Shown piece by piece: positions 1 through 6,600 of a DNA stretch of 12,033 nucleotides (position 1 is the first letter of the stretch; every line of letters starts with the position of its first letter). The stretch is taken from NCBI GenBank assembly GCA_045647525.1, contig JAZRMK010000067.1:1-12033 (forward strand), written 5' to 3'. Under the pieces are notes generated by a model, which saw only the letters and a list, made by a program, of their open reading frames with translations, was not told the origin of the DNA and searched no databases. The position numbers and the translations under genes are program-made. The DNA comes from UMGS172 sp045647525 (lineage in GTDB: Bacteria; Bacillota; Clostridia; Oscillospirales; Acutalibacteraceae).

Positions 1-1047
1 AAACACAGTGCAACAATCCTCATAAGGCTCGATTGAGGTTTCAAAAGTATCGATTTTACGTGAAATATCAATGATTTCGTCTTTGTCCATACCGATAAGG
101 GGACGAAGAACGGGCATATTTACAACACTGTCGGTAGCACAGAGTGCAGGTAAGGTCTGGCTTGCGACCTGACCGACACTTTCGCCGGTTATCAGTGCTA
201 ATGCGTGCTCACGCTGGGCCATCTTTTCGGCTATCTTCATCATAAAGCGACGCATAATTAGAGTGAAGTATTCCTCTTTGCATTTGTCGGCGATCTCTTC
301 TTGAATTTCTGTAAAAGGAATAATGTCAAGTGCAATAGGACCCGAATATTCCGCGACCTTGGAAAGCAGTTTAATAACCTTTTGCTCTGCGCGAAGGCTG
401 GTGTACGGGGGAGAAGCAAAGTGAACCGCGGATAATTGAATGCCTCGTTTTGCCATCATCCACGCGGCCACTGGGCTGTCAATACCGCCGGAAATAAGAA
501 TTTCGGCTCTGCCTCCGGTACCCACCGGCATACCGCCTGCACCTTTTTGCTGACCGCAACGGATAAAAGCATACTTATCGCGGATCTCGACAACTACTAT
601 TGCATCGGGGTTGTGAACATCTACCTTCAAATGATTGTATTTTTCAAGCAAAGCACCACCGAATTCAGCACTGATTTCGGGTGATTTTAAAGGGAAATGC
701 TTATCTGAACGTTTGGATTCAACCTTAAAGGTCTTGGCATTCTTTAAAGCATCCGCAAGGTAGGGAACACCTTGTTCAATAATTGAATTTATATCCTTCT
801 CAACTGCAAGGGCACGTGAGTAGGCCGCAATACCGAAGATCTTGCTGACGGATTTTATGGCGGAAGAAAAATCAAAGTTATCGTCATAAGGTTCAACCGT
901 GATGGTTGACTGCGATTTCTTGATTTCAAAGCTTCCGCATTTTCTCAAACGGCGTTTGATGCTTTTGACAAGGACGTCCTCAAAGGTCGAACGGTTCAGA
1001 CCTTTAAGCGCTAATTCACCGTTTTTTATAAGTATAATTTCTTTCAT
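1..1047 (-). CDS. thiI: tRNA 4-thiouridine sulfurtransferase ThiI (3' end cut by window edge)
   Basis: ThiI adenylates uridine 8 of tRNA and transfers sulfur from a cysteine desulfurase persulfide to make 4-thiouridine; in many bacteria it also takes part in thiazole synthesis for thiamine. The 349 codons present begin MKEIILIKNGELALKG, the typical N-terminal ferredoxin-like start, followed by a THUMP region (about residues 60-165) and a PP-loop ATP-binding motif SGGIDSP at 186-192. GESVGQVASQT at 288-298 and the DCC motif near the end (Cys345/346, matching the conserved catalytic cysteine region) are also family hallmarks. Full-length Firmicutes ThiI is about 390-400 residues, so roughly 45 are missing at the left edge; whether a rhodanese domain follows cannot be seen, although Firmicutes forms usually lack it. 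The start has an AAGGTG Shine-Dalgarno overlapping the stop of the upstream desulfurase gene, 10 nt away, so the two are surely cotranscribed. Identification is secure. Confidence 0.96.
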   Translation of the reverse strand, partial: MKEIILIKNGELALKGLNRSTFEDVLVKSIKRRLRKCGSFEIKKSQSTITVEPYDDNFDFSSAIKSVSKIFGIAAYSRALAVEKDINSIIEQGVPYLADALKNAKTFKVESKRSDKHFPLKSPEISAEFGGALLEKYNHLKVDVHNPDAIVVVEIRDKYAFIRCGQQKGAGGMPVGTGGRAEILISGGIDSPVAAWMMAKRGIQLSAVHFASPPYTSLRAEQKVIKLLSKVAEYSGPIALDIIPFTEIQEEIADKCKEEYFTLIMRRFMMKIAEKMAQREHALALITGESVGQVASQTLPALCATDSVVNMPVLRPLIGMDKDEIIDISRKIDTFETSIEPYEDCCTVF

Positions 1048-1057
1048 TTGGTTCACC

Positions 1058-2191
1058 TTAAATTTTTGATTTGCGTAATTTTTTTGACATTCCGGTCAAT
1101 TCATAGGCTAATGCATCAATATCCGATTTATCATTGTATCTTGAAAAACTTATTCTTAAAGCGCTGTCAATAACACTGAGGGACAGACCCATTTCGTTTA
1201 GTACGTGACTGCCTTTACCCTTTGAACAGGCACTTCCGCTTGAAACAAAAATACCTTTTGATTCAAGATAGTGCAACATTGTTTCAGAACGGTAACCTAA
1301 AACCGAAATGTTCAAAACGAAGGGGAGGTGGTTTTCTTTGGGCGAATTTATCCTGACAAGACCGGTTTTATTTAAAACATCTACTGCATAATCATAAAGC
1401 TCGGTTGTCTTTCTTAAAGTGTCAATAACAGTCAGTTCTTTTATAGCACCGTCCAAACCTGCGATCAGAGGAACACTCTCGGTGCCGGAGCGAAGGCCCG
1501 ATTCCTGATTTCCACCAAAAACAATAGGTTTAATGTTAAGCTTTTTCGACTTATATATGAATCCAATGCCTTTGGATGCGTGTATCTTATGGCCGCTTGC
1601 CGATAGCAGATTTACACCAAGATCCCCAACGTCAATAGGCATTTTACCGAAAGCCTGTACGGCATCACAATGAATTACAATATTCGGAAAGTTATCTTTT
1701 ATGTATTCGGAAACCTGCTTTACGGGGAAGATGCAACCGGTTTCGTTGTTGACCAACATCATCGAAACTAAAATCGTGTCATCGTCGATTTCTGATACAA
1801 ATTTTTTGTAATCAATACTACCGTCAGTTTCAGGTTTTACCGTGACAACATTGTATCCTAAAGATTCGAGGTGTTTTACAGTGTTAAGCACCGACGGGTG
1901 TTCGACCGAGGTGGTGACGATTTTTTTGCCGTTGCGCTTTTTTGCCTCAACGGCACCCATAATACAAAGGTTGTTGGCTTCGGTTCCGCCGCTGACAAAA
2001 AATATCTCATCTTCACGGCAGTTTAAAGTGTCAGCCACAGACGATCTGGCAGAGTTTATTACATCTTCTGCCTCAACTCCTAAGGAGTAAAGAGATGACG
2101 GATTACCCCAGATGTCATTCAAACAAGTATTTATATTTTCAACAGCCGTTTTGCAAGGCTTTGTAGTAGCACTGTTGTCAAGATAAATCAT
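1058..2191 (-). CDS. Cysteine desulfurase, NifS/IscS family (NifZ-like partner of ThiI)
   Basis: PLP enzyme that removes sulfur from L-cysteine, giving alanine and an enzyme-bound persulfide for transfer. The 377 residues match the family's usual length of 380-400. The N-terminus MIYLDNSATTKP is the classic class-V aminotransferase start. The SGGTEANN cofactor segment lies at 67-74, His98 in VEHPS, Asp176 in HCDAVQ, the PLP lysine Lys202 in SGHK, and the catalytic Cys322 in SSGSACSKGKG on the flexible loop. The gene ends 10 nt before thiI, the same order as nifZ-thiI in Bacillus subtilis, where the dedicated desulfurase passes sulfur directly to ThiI. I therefore infer a role in tRNA thiolation rather than general Fe-S assembly; no iscU or iscR is beside it. 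The start has a GGGAG Shine-Dalgarno 8 nt upstream. A broader role as sulfur donor remains possible. Confidence 0.94.
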   Translation of the reverse strand: MIYLDNSATTKPCKTAVENINTCLNDIWGNPSSLYSLGVEAEDVINSARSSVADTLNCREDEIFFVSGGTEANNLCIMGAVEAKKRNGKKIVTTSVEHPSVLNTVKHLESLGYNVVTVKPETDGSIDYKKFVSEIDDDTILVSMMLVNNETGCIFPVKQVSEYIKDNFPNIVIHCDAVQAFGKMPIDVGDLGVNLLSASGHKIHASKGIGFIYKSKKLNIKPIVFGGNQESGLRSGTESVPLIAGLDGAIKELTVIDTLRKTTELYDYAVDVLNKTGLVRINSPKENHLPFVLNISVLGYRSETMLHYLESKGIFVSSGSACSKGKGSHVLNEMGLSLSVIDSALRISFSRYNDKSDIDALAYELTGMSKKLRKSKI

Positions 2192-2254
2192 TTATATTTC
2201 TCCCAAAGGTTTCATATTTAAAGAAAAACAATATTAGTCTACACTATCACATAC

Positions 2255-2283
2255 ATTATACTATAAATAATAGTATAATACAA
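2255..2283 (-). promoter_or_regulatory. Probable promoter of the desulfurase-thiI operon, inside a perfect palindrome
   Basis: Read on the minus strand there is TTGTAT (2283-2278), a 17-nt spacer and a perfect TATAAT (2260-2255), placing a transcript start about 55-60 nt before the desulfurase ATG. The region 2255-2279 is itself a perfect inverted repeat: two 10-bp arms (2255-2264 and 2270-2279) around a 5-nt centre, which puts a second TATAAT on the plus strand at 2274-2279, facing ypeB. The plus-strand copy has no convincing -35 hexamer. The palindrome could be an operator or simply two overlapping divergent -10 elements. Confidence 0.55.
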
Positions 2284-2374
2284 TATTTTTTTAGTCAAAA
2301 TCACTTTTGGCATGTAAATAAATATTTAACAGTTTTTGTGGCAAAATAAGTAAAAAATGCAAGGGAGTTCTTAT

Positions 2375-3700
2375 ATGACTAAAAGAAAATTAGTGCGTGT
2401 TACATCTTTTATAATTGCCGCAGTTGTTGTTTTTTTATGTTTTGTTGCAACGATGCACAGTGAAATCAGATATCTTAAAAGAGTAAACTCTAATCATTAC
2501 AGTATGAGTCTTTTTGAACTTGACGGTAGCCTTGTCAATATAAGTTCTGCACTTAAAAAGGCGGTTTATTCGTCGGATGCAGCACAGTTCAGTACACTGA
2601 CCGCAGAGATCGTTACAGAAAGTAATACAGCAAAAAATGCACTCTCTCAGTTGCCGTCGTCTTTGGGCGGTTTTGAGAAGGTCAGTAAGCTTCTCTCACA
2701 GTCAGGTGATTACTCATTATATCTTTCAAAAAAATTGATTTTAGGTGGAGATTTGACAACAGACGAAAGAAAGACACTCAACCGTTTGGCCGAATCTGCC
2801 CAAAACATTTCAAAACAAATTGAGGCAATAAGAATCCAGTACGATTCGAATGACAGATGGTCAGCAGAGATTGAAAATTTGCTGGAAGGAGCAACCGATA
2901 CGGCGCTTATTACCGAATTGGCAGGAATAGAAGAACTGCTTGCCGATTATCCGACCTTGGTTTATGACGGACCGTTTGCAGATAATGTGTTGAACGGCGA
3001 GATCAAGATGTTAAAAGGGCAACAAGTTTTAACCGTTGAAGAAGCAAAACGCAAGGCTGCCGTAGCCGTAGGTATATCTGCCGAACTGTTGGAAGATGGC
3101 GGTGAAATAACCGGTAATATGCCAAGCTACTCTTTTGTTTGTGACGAAATGACTGTAAACGTGACAAAAAGCGGTGGTTTTATAAGTTTTATGAGAAAAC
3201 ACCGCAGTATTGGTGATGAAAAAGTTGATTACGAAAAGGCGGTTGAAATCGCAAAAAAATACCTCGATGATAATTCGGGAAGAAGTTTTAAGTCAACCTA
3301 TTACTTTACCGAAGAGGGCGTATGTACCGTTAATCTTGTTGAAGTTATTGATGGGGTTTTATGCTATCCTGATTTGATTAAGGTTGGTGTTGCTTTGGAT
3401 AACGGCGAGGTCGTGTCAGTCGATGCTGAAACTTATCTTTCCAACCATACTGAAAGAACATTTGGCAGCCATAAGCAGACACCAGAAAAGGCAAGAGAAA
3501 GAGTGAGCGAATTATTAAGTGTAATATCACATCAAGATGTTTTAATACCGTTGAATTCAGGAAAAGAAGTTCGATGTTTTGAGTTCTTATGCAAAGGAAT
3601 TGATGGGGAAGAAGTGTTGGTTTATATAAATTCAGACACGTTGAATGAAGAACAGATCCTCATACTTTTAAAGACCGACGGTGGCACTCTTACTAAATAG
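2375..3700 (+). CDS. ypeB: YpeB-like spore germination protein
   Basis: YpeB is a membrane-anchored forespore protein that in Bacillus stabilises and localises the cortex-lytic enzyme SleB. This 441-residue product (B. subtilis YpeB is about 450) has a basic N-terminus and one hydrophobic segment at about 8-27, consistent with an uncleaved anchor. A helical, extracytoplasmic N-terminal domain follows, containing the family motifs SQSGDYS near 109-115 and VYDGPFADN at about 196-204. The C-terminal half is PepSY-like, with about three units starting near 219, 280 and 368, ending in the typical VYINSDTLNEEQI stretch. I place the start at 2375 because AAGGGAG lies 7 nt upstream; the in-frame ATG at 2357 has no Shine-Dalgarno. 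No sleB is adjacent, unlike the usual sleB-ypeB operon. No terminator is visible before the rplU promoter. No clear sigma-G promoter could be picked out. Confidence 0.88.
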   Translation: MTKRKLVRVTSFIIAAVVVFLCFVATMHSEIRYLKRVNSNHYSMSLFELDGSLVNISSALKKAVYSSDAAQFSTLTAEIVTESNTAKNALSQLPSSLGGFEKVSKLLSQSGDYSLYLSKKLILGGDLTTDERKTLNRLAESAQNISKQIEAIRIQYDSNDRWSAEIENLLEGATDTALITELAGIEELLADYPTLVYDGPFADNVLNGEIKMLKGQQVLTVEEAKRKAAVAVGISAELLEDGGEITGNMPSYSFVCDEMTVNVTKSGGFISFMRKHRSIGDEKVDYEKAVEIAKKYLDDNSGRSFKSTYYFTEEGVCTVNLVEVIDGVLCYPDLIKVGVALDNGEVVSVDAETYLSNHTERTFGSHKQTPEKARERVSELLSVISHQDVLIPLNSGKEVRCFEFLCKGIDGEEVLVYINSDTLNEEQILILLKTDGGTLTK

Positions 3701-3719
3701 AGAAATGATAAAAAAATGC

Positions 3720-3748
3720 TTGACATTACAAAGTGTTTGTGGTAAAGT
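3720..3748 (+). promoter_or_regulatory. Promoter of the rplU-prp-rpmA operon
   Basis: A perfect -35 TTGACA at 3720-3725, a 17-nt spacer and a -10 TAAAGT at 3743-3748 form a good vegetative promoter beginning 20 nt after the ypeB stop. Transcription should start near 3755, giving an untranslated leader of about 80 nt before rplU. Confidence 0.8.
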
Positions 3749-3754
3749 ATATGA

Positions 3755-3834
3755 GCCGCATATTGTAGGTTTATGTTAAGTGAGTTTACTCCACCTACCG
3801 TAGCGAGACTTATATTAAGGCAGGTGCCAGAACA
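3755..3834 (+). ncRNA. Probable ribosomal protein L21 leader RNA
   Basis: The roughly 80-nt leader between the promoter and rplU sits where the Firmicutes L21 leader (an autoregulatory element of the rplU-rpmA operon) is found, and its length fits. It contains complementary segments GTAGGT (3765-3770) and ACCTAC (3793-3798) that would form a hairpin. A second option pairs CACCT (3792-3796) with AGGTG (3822-3826), which is also the Shine-Dalgarno of rplU. The two pairings share bases and exclude each other. Class assignment rests on position, size and these pairings, not on a covariance search. Confidence 0.6.
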
Positions 3835-4143
3835 ATGTACGCTATCATCGAAACCGGCGGTAAGCAGTACCGTGTACAGAACGGAGACGTTATCTTCGTT
3901 GAAAAGCTCGGTCTTTCCGCAGACGAAACTGTAGTATTCGATAAGGTTATTGCAGTTTGCGACGACAACGGTGAACTCAAAGTAGGAGCTCCCTATGTTG
4001 ACGCAAAGGTTGAAGGTGTCGTTCTTAAGAACGGTAAGGGTAAGAAGATCACTGTCTTCACCTATAAGCCCAAGAAGGGTTCCGCTCGTAAGATGGGTCA
4101 CAGACAGCCCTACACTAAGGTTCAGATTAACGCTATCGGTTAA
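3835..4143 (+). CDS. rplU: 50S ribosomal protein bL21
   Basis: bL21 is a small 50S protein that binds 23S rRNA. The 102-residue product is the normal family length and starts MYAIIETGGKQYRV, the hallmark N-terminus. It carries the conserved basic C-terminal part with FTYKPKKGSARKMGHRQPYT, which contacts rRNA. The Shine-Dalgarno AGGTG (3822-3826) lies 8 nt before the ATG and may be controlled by the leader. It is the first gene of the rplU-prp-rpmA operon; the next gene begins 13 nt after its stop. Confidence 0.98.
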   Translation: MYAIIETGGKQYRVQNGDVIFVEKLGLSADETVVFDKVIAVCDDNGELKVGAPYVDAKVEGVVLKNGKGKKITVFTYKPKKGSARKMGHRQPYTKVQINAIG

Positions 4144-4156
4144 AGACGGTGTTGAA

Positions 4157-4477
4157 ATGACTAAGGTGAAGTTTTTCGGACAAGATTCCATTTCAGGTTT
4201 TGAAATTTCCGGTCACAGTACTGTTGATTCGGACGATTTTGAGGGCAAAATTATTTGCTCTACAATTTCATCAGCAGCATATCTCACAGCTAACACTCTT
4301 TTAGAGGTGGTAAAAGCTGAGGTGATAGTTGAGGTTGATGATGAAAAAGGTTTTATGTCGGTAAAACTTAAATCAAAGTTCCAGGAATCGCAGGTCACTT
4401 TATTGGGGCTTAAAATTCATTTGGAACAACTCGCAAAACAGTATCGAAATCACTTAAAAGTTTATTCGGAGGTGTAA
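4157..4477 (+). CDS. prp: Ribosomal-processing cysteine protease Prp
   Basis: Prp (formerly YsxB) cuts off the N-terminal extension of bL27 in Firmicutes, a step essential in Staphylococcus aureus because the extension would block the peptidyl transferase centre. The 106-residue product has the expected dyad: His20 in ISGHS and Cys34 in KIICSTISSAAY, the same arrangement as His22 and Cys34 in the S. aureus enzyme. The gene sits between rplU and rpmA, its usual place, and its substrate is encoded next. The chosen ATG at 4157 gives MTKVKFFG, the family start; a longer in-frame opening inside rplU is not supported. Its Shine-Dalgarno is weak (GGTG), so translation is probably coupled to rplU. 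The loop between His and Cys is more acidic (DSDDFEG) than the usual Gly/Tyr-rich version. Confidence 0.93.
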   Translation: MTKVKFFGQDSISGFEISGHSTVDSDDFEGKIICSTISSAAYLTANTLLEVVKAEVIVEVDDEKGFMSVKLKSKFQESQVTLLGLKIHLEQLAKQYRNHLKVYSEV

Positions 4478-4481
4478 TCCT

Positions 4482-4766
4482 ATGTTGATGATTAACATTC
4501 AGCTGTTTGCTCACAAGAAGGGTGTTGGTTCTACCAAGAACGGCCGTGACAGTGAGTCCAAGCGTCTTGGCGTTAAACGTGCAGACGGACAGTTTGTTCT
4601 CGCAGGCAACATTATCGTTCGCCAGAGAGGAACTCATATCCATGCCGGTGAAAATGTAGGCAAGGGATCTGACGACACACTTTTCGCTCTTATTGACGGT
4701 AAAGTTAAGTTTGAGCGTATGGGACGCGACCGCAAGAAGGTCAGCATCTACGCTGTCGAGCAGTAA
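4482..4766 (+). CDS. rpmA: 50S ribosomal protein bL27 precursor
   Basis: bL27 reaches with its N-terminus towards the peptidyl transferase centre and is needed for efficient translation. The 94-residue precursor begins MLMINIQLF followed by AHKKGVGSTKNGRD. The first nine residues are the Firmicutes-type extension, and the mature protein should begin at Ala10 after cleavage between Phe9 and Ala10 by Prp. The remainder has the conserved LGVKRADGQFVLAGNIIVRQRG and HIHAGENVGKG segments. A strong GGAGG lies 9 nt before the ATG, 4 nt after the prp stop. An intrinsic terminator follows 12 nt after the stop. Confidence 0.98.
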   Translation: MLMINIQLFAHKKGVGSTKNGRDSESKRLGVKRADGQFVLAGNIIVRQRGTHIHAGENVGKGSDDTLFALIDGKVKFERMGRDRKKVSIYAVEQ

Positions 4767-4778
4767 GTTTTGTTCACT

Positions 4779-4806
4779 AAACCCGGGGAATCTCCCTGGG
4801 TTTTTT
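4779..4806 (+). terminator. Intrinsic terminator between rpmA and obgE
   Basis: Arms 4779-4789 and 4793-4803 pair throughout (one G-T wobble) around a 3-nt loop, and six T residues follow at 4801-4806, partly inside the arm. obgE starts only 34 nt later with no clear promoter in the gap, so the terminator may be leaky and set the ratio of ribosomal proteins to Obg. Confidence 0.88.
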
Positions 4807-4839
4807 CTTTAAACGTAAAATTCCCGAAAGGAAAAATAT

Positions 4840-6111
4840 ATGTTTGTTGATGTAGCAAAAATCTTCATTAAAGCAGGTGACGGTGGTAACGGTAAAGTGT
4901 CTTTCCACCGTGAAAAATACGTTGCAGCAGGCGGTCCTGACGGTGGTGACGGCGGCAGGGGCGGGAATGTTGTTTTTAAAGTAGATGACAGTTTGTCAAC
5001 ACTTGCTGATTTTAGATACAAGAAAAAATATATTGCCGAAAATGGACAGTCGGGCGGTGCGGGCAGATGCCGTGGCAAAAATGCCAAAGATCTGATTTTG
5101 CTTGTACCGAGAGGTACTCTTATTAAAGATACCGAGACAGGACGAATAATTGCCGATATTTCGGATAATGAGCCTGTCATCGTCGCAAAAGGCGGTAACG
5201 GCGGTTGGGGCAACAGCCATTTTGCCACCCCTACACGCCAGGTGCCCAAATTTGCAAAACCCGGTGTGCCCGGTGAAGAGTTTAATGTGACTTTGGAACT
5301 TAAACTCTTGGCAGATGTCGGACTTATTGGTTTCCCCAATGTTGGCAAATCGACCTTTATTTCGGTTGTCAGTGAGGCAAAGCCTAAGATTGCAAATTAC
5401 CATTTTACAACACTAATTCCCACTCTGGGTGTTGTCAGAATCGGTGATGGAAAATCGTTTGTTATGGCTGATATTCCTGGTATTATCGAGGGAGCAAGTG
5501 AAGGCTTGGGCTTAGGTCACGAATTCTTGCGCCATGTTGAGCGTTGTCGTTTGCTTGTTCATGTTATCGACGTTTCGGGCAGTGAGGGAAGAGACCCGAT
5601 TGACGATTTTGAAAAAATAAATTTTGAACTCAAAAATTTCAGCCCCGATTTAGCAGAACGTGAGCAGATCATTGTTGCAAATAAGTGCGATCTGACCGAT
5701 GAGGAAACATTGGCAAATGTAAGAGAATATTTTGAGTCAAAGGGCTATAAATACTTTGAATGTATGGCGGCTATTGCCGAAGGTACTGCCGATGTTATAA
5801 ACTGCGTTGCGGCAGAGCTTGATAAACTACCGCCCGTAATCAAGTATGAACCTGAGCCCGCACCTGTTGAGGATTTTACCGTTTCCAAAAAACGCGAGTT
5901 TACCCTTACTGTCGAGGATGGTGTGTTCATTATCGAAGCACCGTGGCTGTTGAGAATATTGGAGTCGGTTGACCCCGATGATTACGAATCATTACAGTAT
6001 TTTCAGAGAGTTTTACAGTCAAGCGGTATTATTCACGCGCTTAAAAATGCAGGAGTTCAGGAAGGCGATATCGTTAGTGTTTACGATATCGAATTTAACT
6101 ACGTACCGTAA
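4840..6111 (+). CDS. obgE: GTPase Obg/CgtA, 50S assembly factor
   Basis: Obg is an essential GTPase that binds late 50S precursors and links assembly to the stringent response; in Bacillus it also affects sporulation. The 423 residues show all three domains: the glycine-rich OBG fold (about 1-157, with GGPDGGDGGRGGNV at 31-44 and KGGNGGWGN at 117-125), the GTPase domain, and a C-terminal OCT domain (about 345-421). Nucleotide-binding motifs are GFPNVGKST (164-172), the switch I FTTL (189-192), DIPG (211-214) and NKCD (281-284). The G5 region reads MAAIAEG (309-315) where a SA(A/T)-type sequence is usual. AAAGGA provides the Shine-Dalgarno. The stop overlaps the mrnC start by one base, so the two are translationally coupled. 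It lies downstream of rpmA as in most bacteria. Confidence 0.97.
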   Translation: MFVDVAKIFIKAGDGGNGKVSFHREKYVAAGGPDGGDGGRGGNVVFKVDDSLSTLADFRYKKKYIAENGQSGGAGRCRGKNAKDLILLVPRGTLIKDTETGRIIADISDNEPVIVAKGGNGGWGNSHFATPTRQVPKFAKPGVPGEEFNVTLELKLLADVGLIGFPNVGKSTFISVVSEAKPKIANYHFTTLIPTLGVVRIGDGKSFVMADIPGIIEGASEGLGLGHEFLRHVERCRLLVHVIDVSGSEGRDPIDDFEKINFELKNFSPDLAEREQIIVANKCDLTDEETLANVREYFESKGYKYFECMAAIAEGTADVINCVAAELDKLPPVIKYEPEPAPVEDFTVSKKREFTLTVEDGVFIIEAPWLLRILESVDPDDYESLQYFQRVLQSSGIIHALKNAGVQEGDIVSVYDIEFNYVP

Positions 6112-6488
6112 TGCAAAATCCAAAATTACTCAGTCCGTCAACGTTGGCTTTTGTAGGTGACGCGGTCTACGGAGTGATGGTACGAAGCCGACTGGCTGAA
6201 ATAGAAAGGCCTGTCGGTGAGTTACATAAAAGATCGGTCGAATATGTTAACGCCAATGCTCAAAGCGATGCTTTTGAACTTATAAAAGATGAGTTGACCG
6301 AAGAGGAGATGTCGATCTATAAAAGAGGTCGAAACAATCATGTCGGTCAGGTGCCCAAAAATGCCACATCAGGCGTTTATCACAGCGCAACAGGTGTTGA
6401 AGCATTGTTTGGTTTTCTCTACTTAAAAGGCGAAACAGAAAGACTTAATATGTTATTCTCATTGATCTGGGACGGTATAAACCGTTAA
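6111..6488 (+). CDS. mrnC: Mini-ribonuclease 3 (MrnC)
   Basis: Mini-RNase III is a dimeric nuclease consisting only of an RNase III catalytic domain; in Bacillus it matures the ends of 23S rRNA in the assembling 50S subunit. The 125-residue product fits the family and has no double-stranded RNA-binding domain. Key parts are FVGDAVYG (14-21) with the catalytic Asp17, YKRGRNN (70-76), and SATGVEALFGFLYLKGE (92-108) with the catalytic Glu97. It begins in an ATG overlapping the obgE stop (TAATG) and has no Shine-Dalgarno of its own, pointing to reinitiation after obgE. In B. subtilis mrnC sits near cysS and rlmB; here it is paired with obgE, which fits a shared role in 50S biogenesis. Confidence 0.93.
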   Translation: MQNPKLLSPSTLAFVGDAVYGVMVRSRLAEIERPVGELHKRSVEYVNANAQSDAFELIKDELTEEEMSIYKRGRNNHVGQVPKNATSGVYHSATGVEALFGFLYLKGETERLNMLFSLIWDGINR

Positions 6489-6495
6489 TAGATAT

Positions 6496-6538
6496 AAAAA
6501 GCCGACATTAAGTTGTTGACACTTGTGTCGGCTTTTTT
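6496..6538. terminator. Bidirectional intrinsic terminator after mrnC
   Basis: Arms AAAAAGCCGACA (6496-6507) and TGTCGGCTTTTT (6526-6537) pair perfectly, with a possible inner stem of AAGT (6510-6513) and ACTT (6521-6524). On the plus strand the T-run ends obgE-mrnC. On the minus strand the opposite arm gives a five-T run, so it can also stop transcription coming leftward from the 6601-6735 frame. Confidence 0.9.
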
Positions 6539-6570
6539 ATAATATATGTATTATTTGATCGCTATGTAAA

Positions 6571-6588
6571 GCGTCGCAAAAGCGACGC
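6571..6588 (-). terminator. GC-rich hairpin just downstream of the Asn-rich minus-strand frame
   Basis: GCGTCGC (6571-6577) and GCGACGC (6582-6588) form a perfect 7-bp stem with a 4-nt loop. On the minus strand it begins 12 nt after the stop of the 6601-6735 frame and is followed by TTTAC, a short, poor U-tract. It resembles a terminator that has decayed or works weakly; a role as an mRNA 3'-end stabiliser is equally possible. Confidence 0.5.
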
Positions 6589-6600
6589 AGTGAAGAAACA

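Noticed and set aside
436..684. 82-codon plus-strand frame opposite thiI
   Set aside because: thiI is continuous and clearly coding on the minus strand here; no Shine-Dalgarno or family for the plus-strand frame.
2280..2374. Sigma-G promoter for ypeB
   Set aside because: I looked for TGNATA and CATACTA-like boxes at 17-18 nt spacing and found no acceptable pair.
3622..4191. 189-codon minus-strand frame across the ypeB end, L21 leader and rplU
   Set aside because: It is antisense to well-identified genes and a leader, with no family resemblance.
4693..4721. Possible obgE promoter inside rpmA (TTGACG with CGTATG 17 nt later)
   Set aside because: The -10 is poor and the bases encode the conserved IDGKVKFERMG segment of bL27.
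4809..5403. Long minus-strand frames opposite obgE
   Set aside because: Proline-rich shadows of the glycine-rich OBG domain, not genes.
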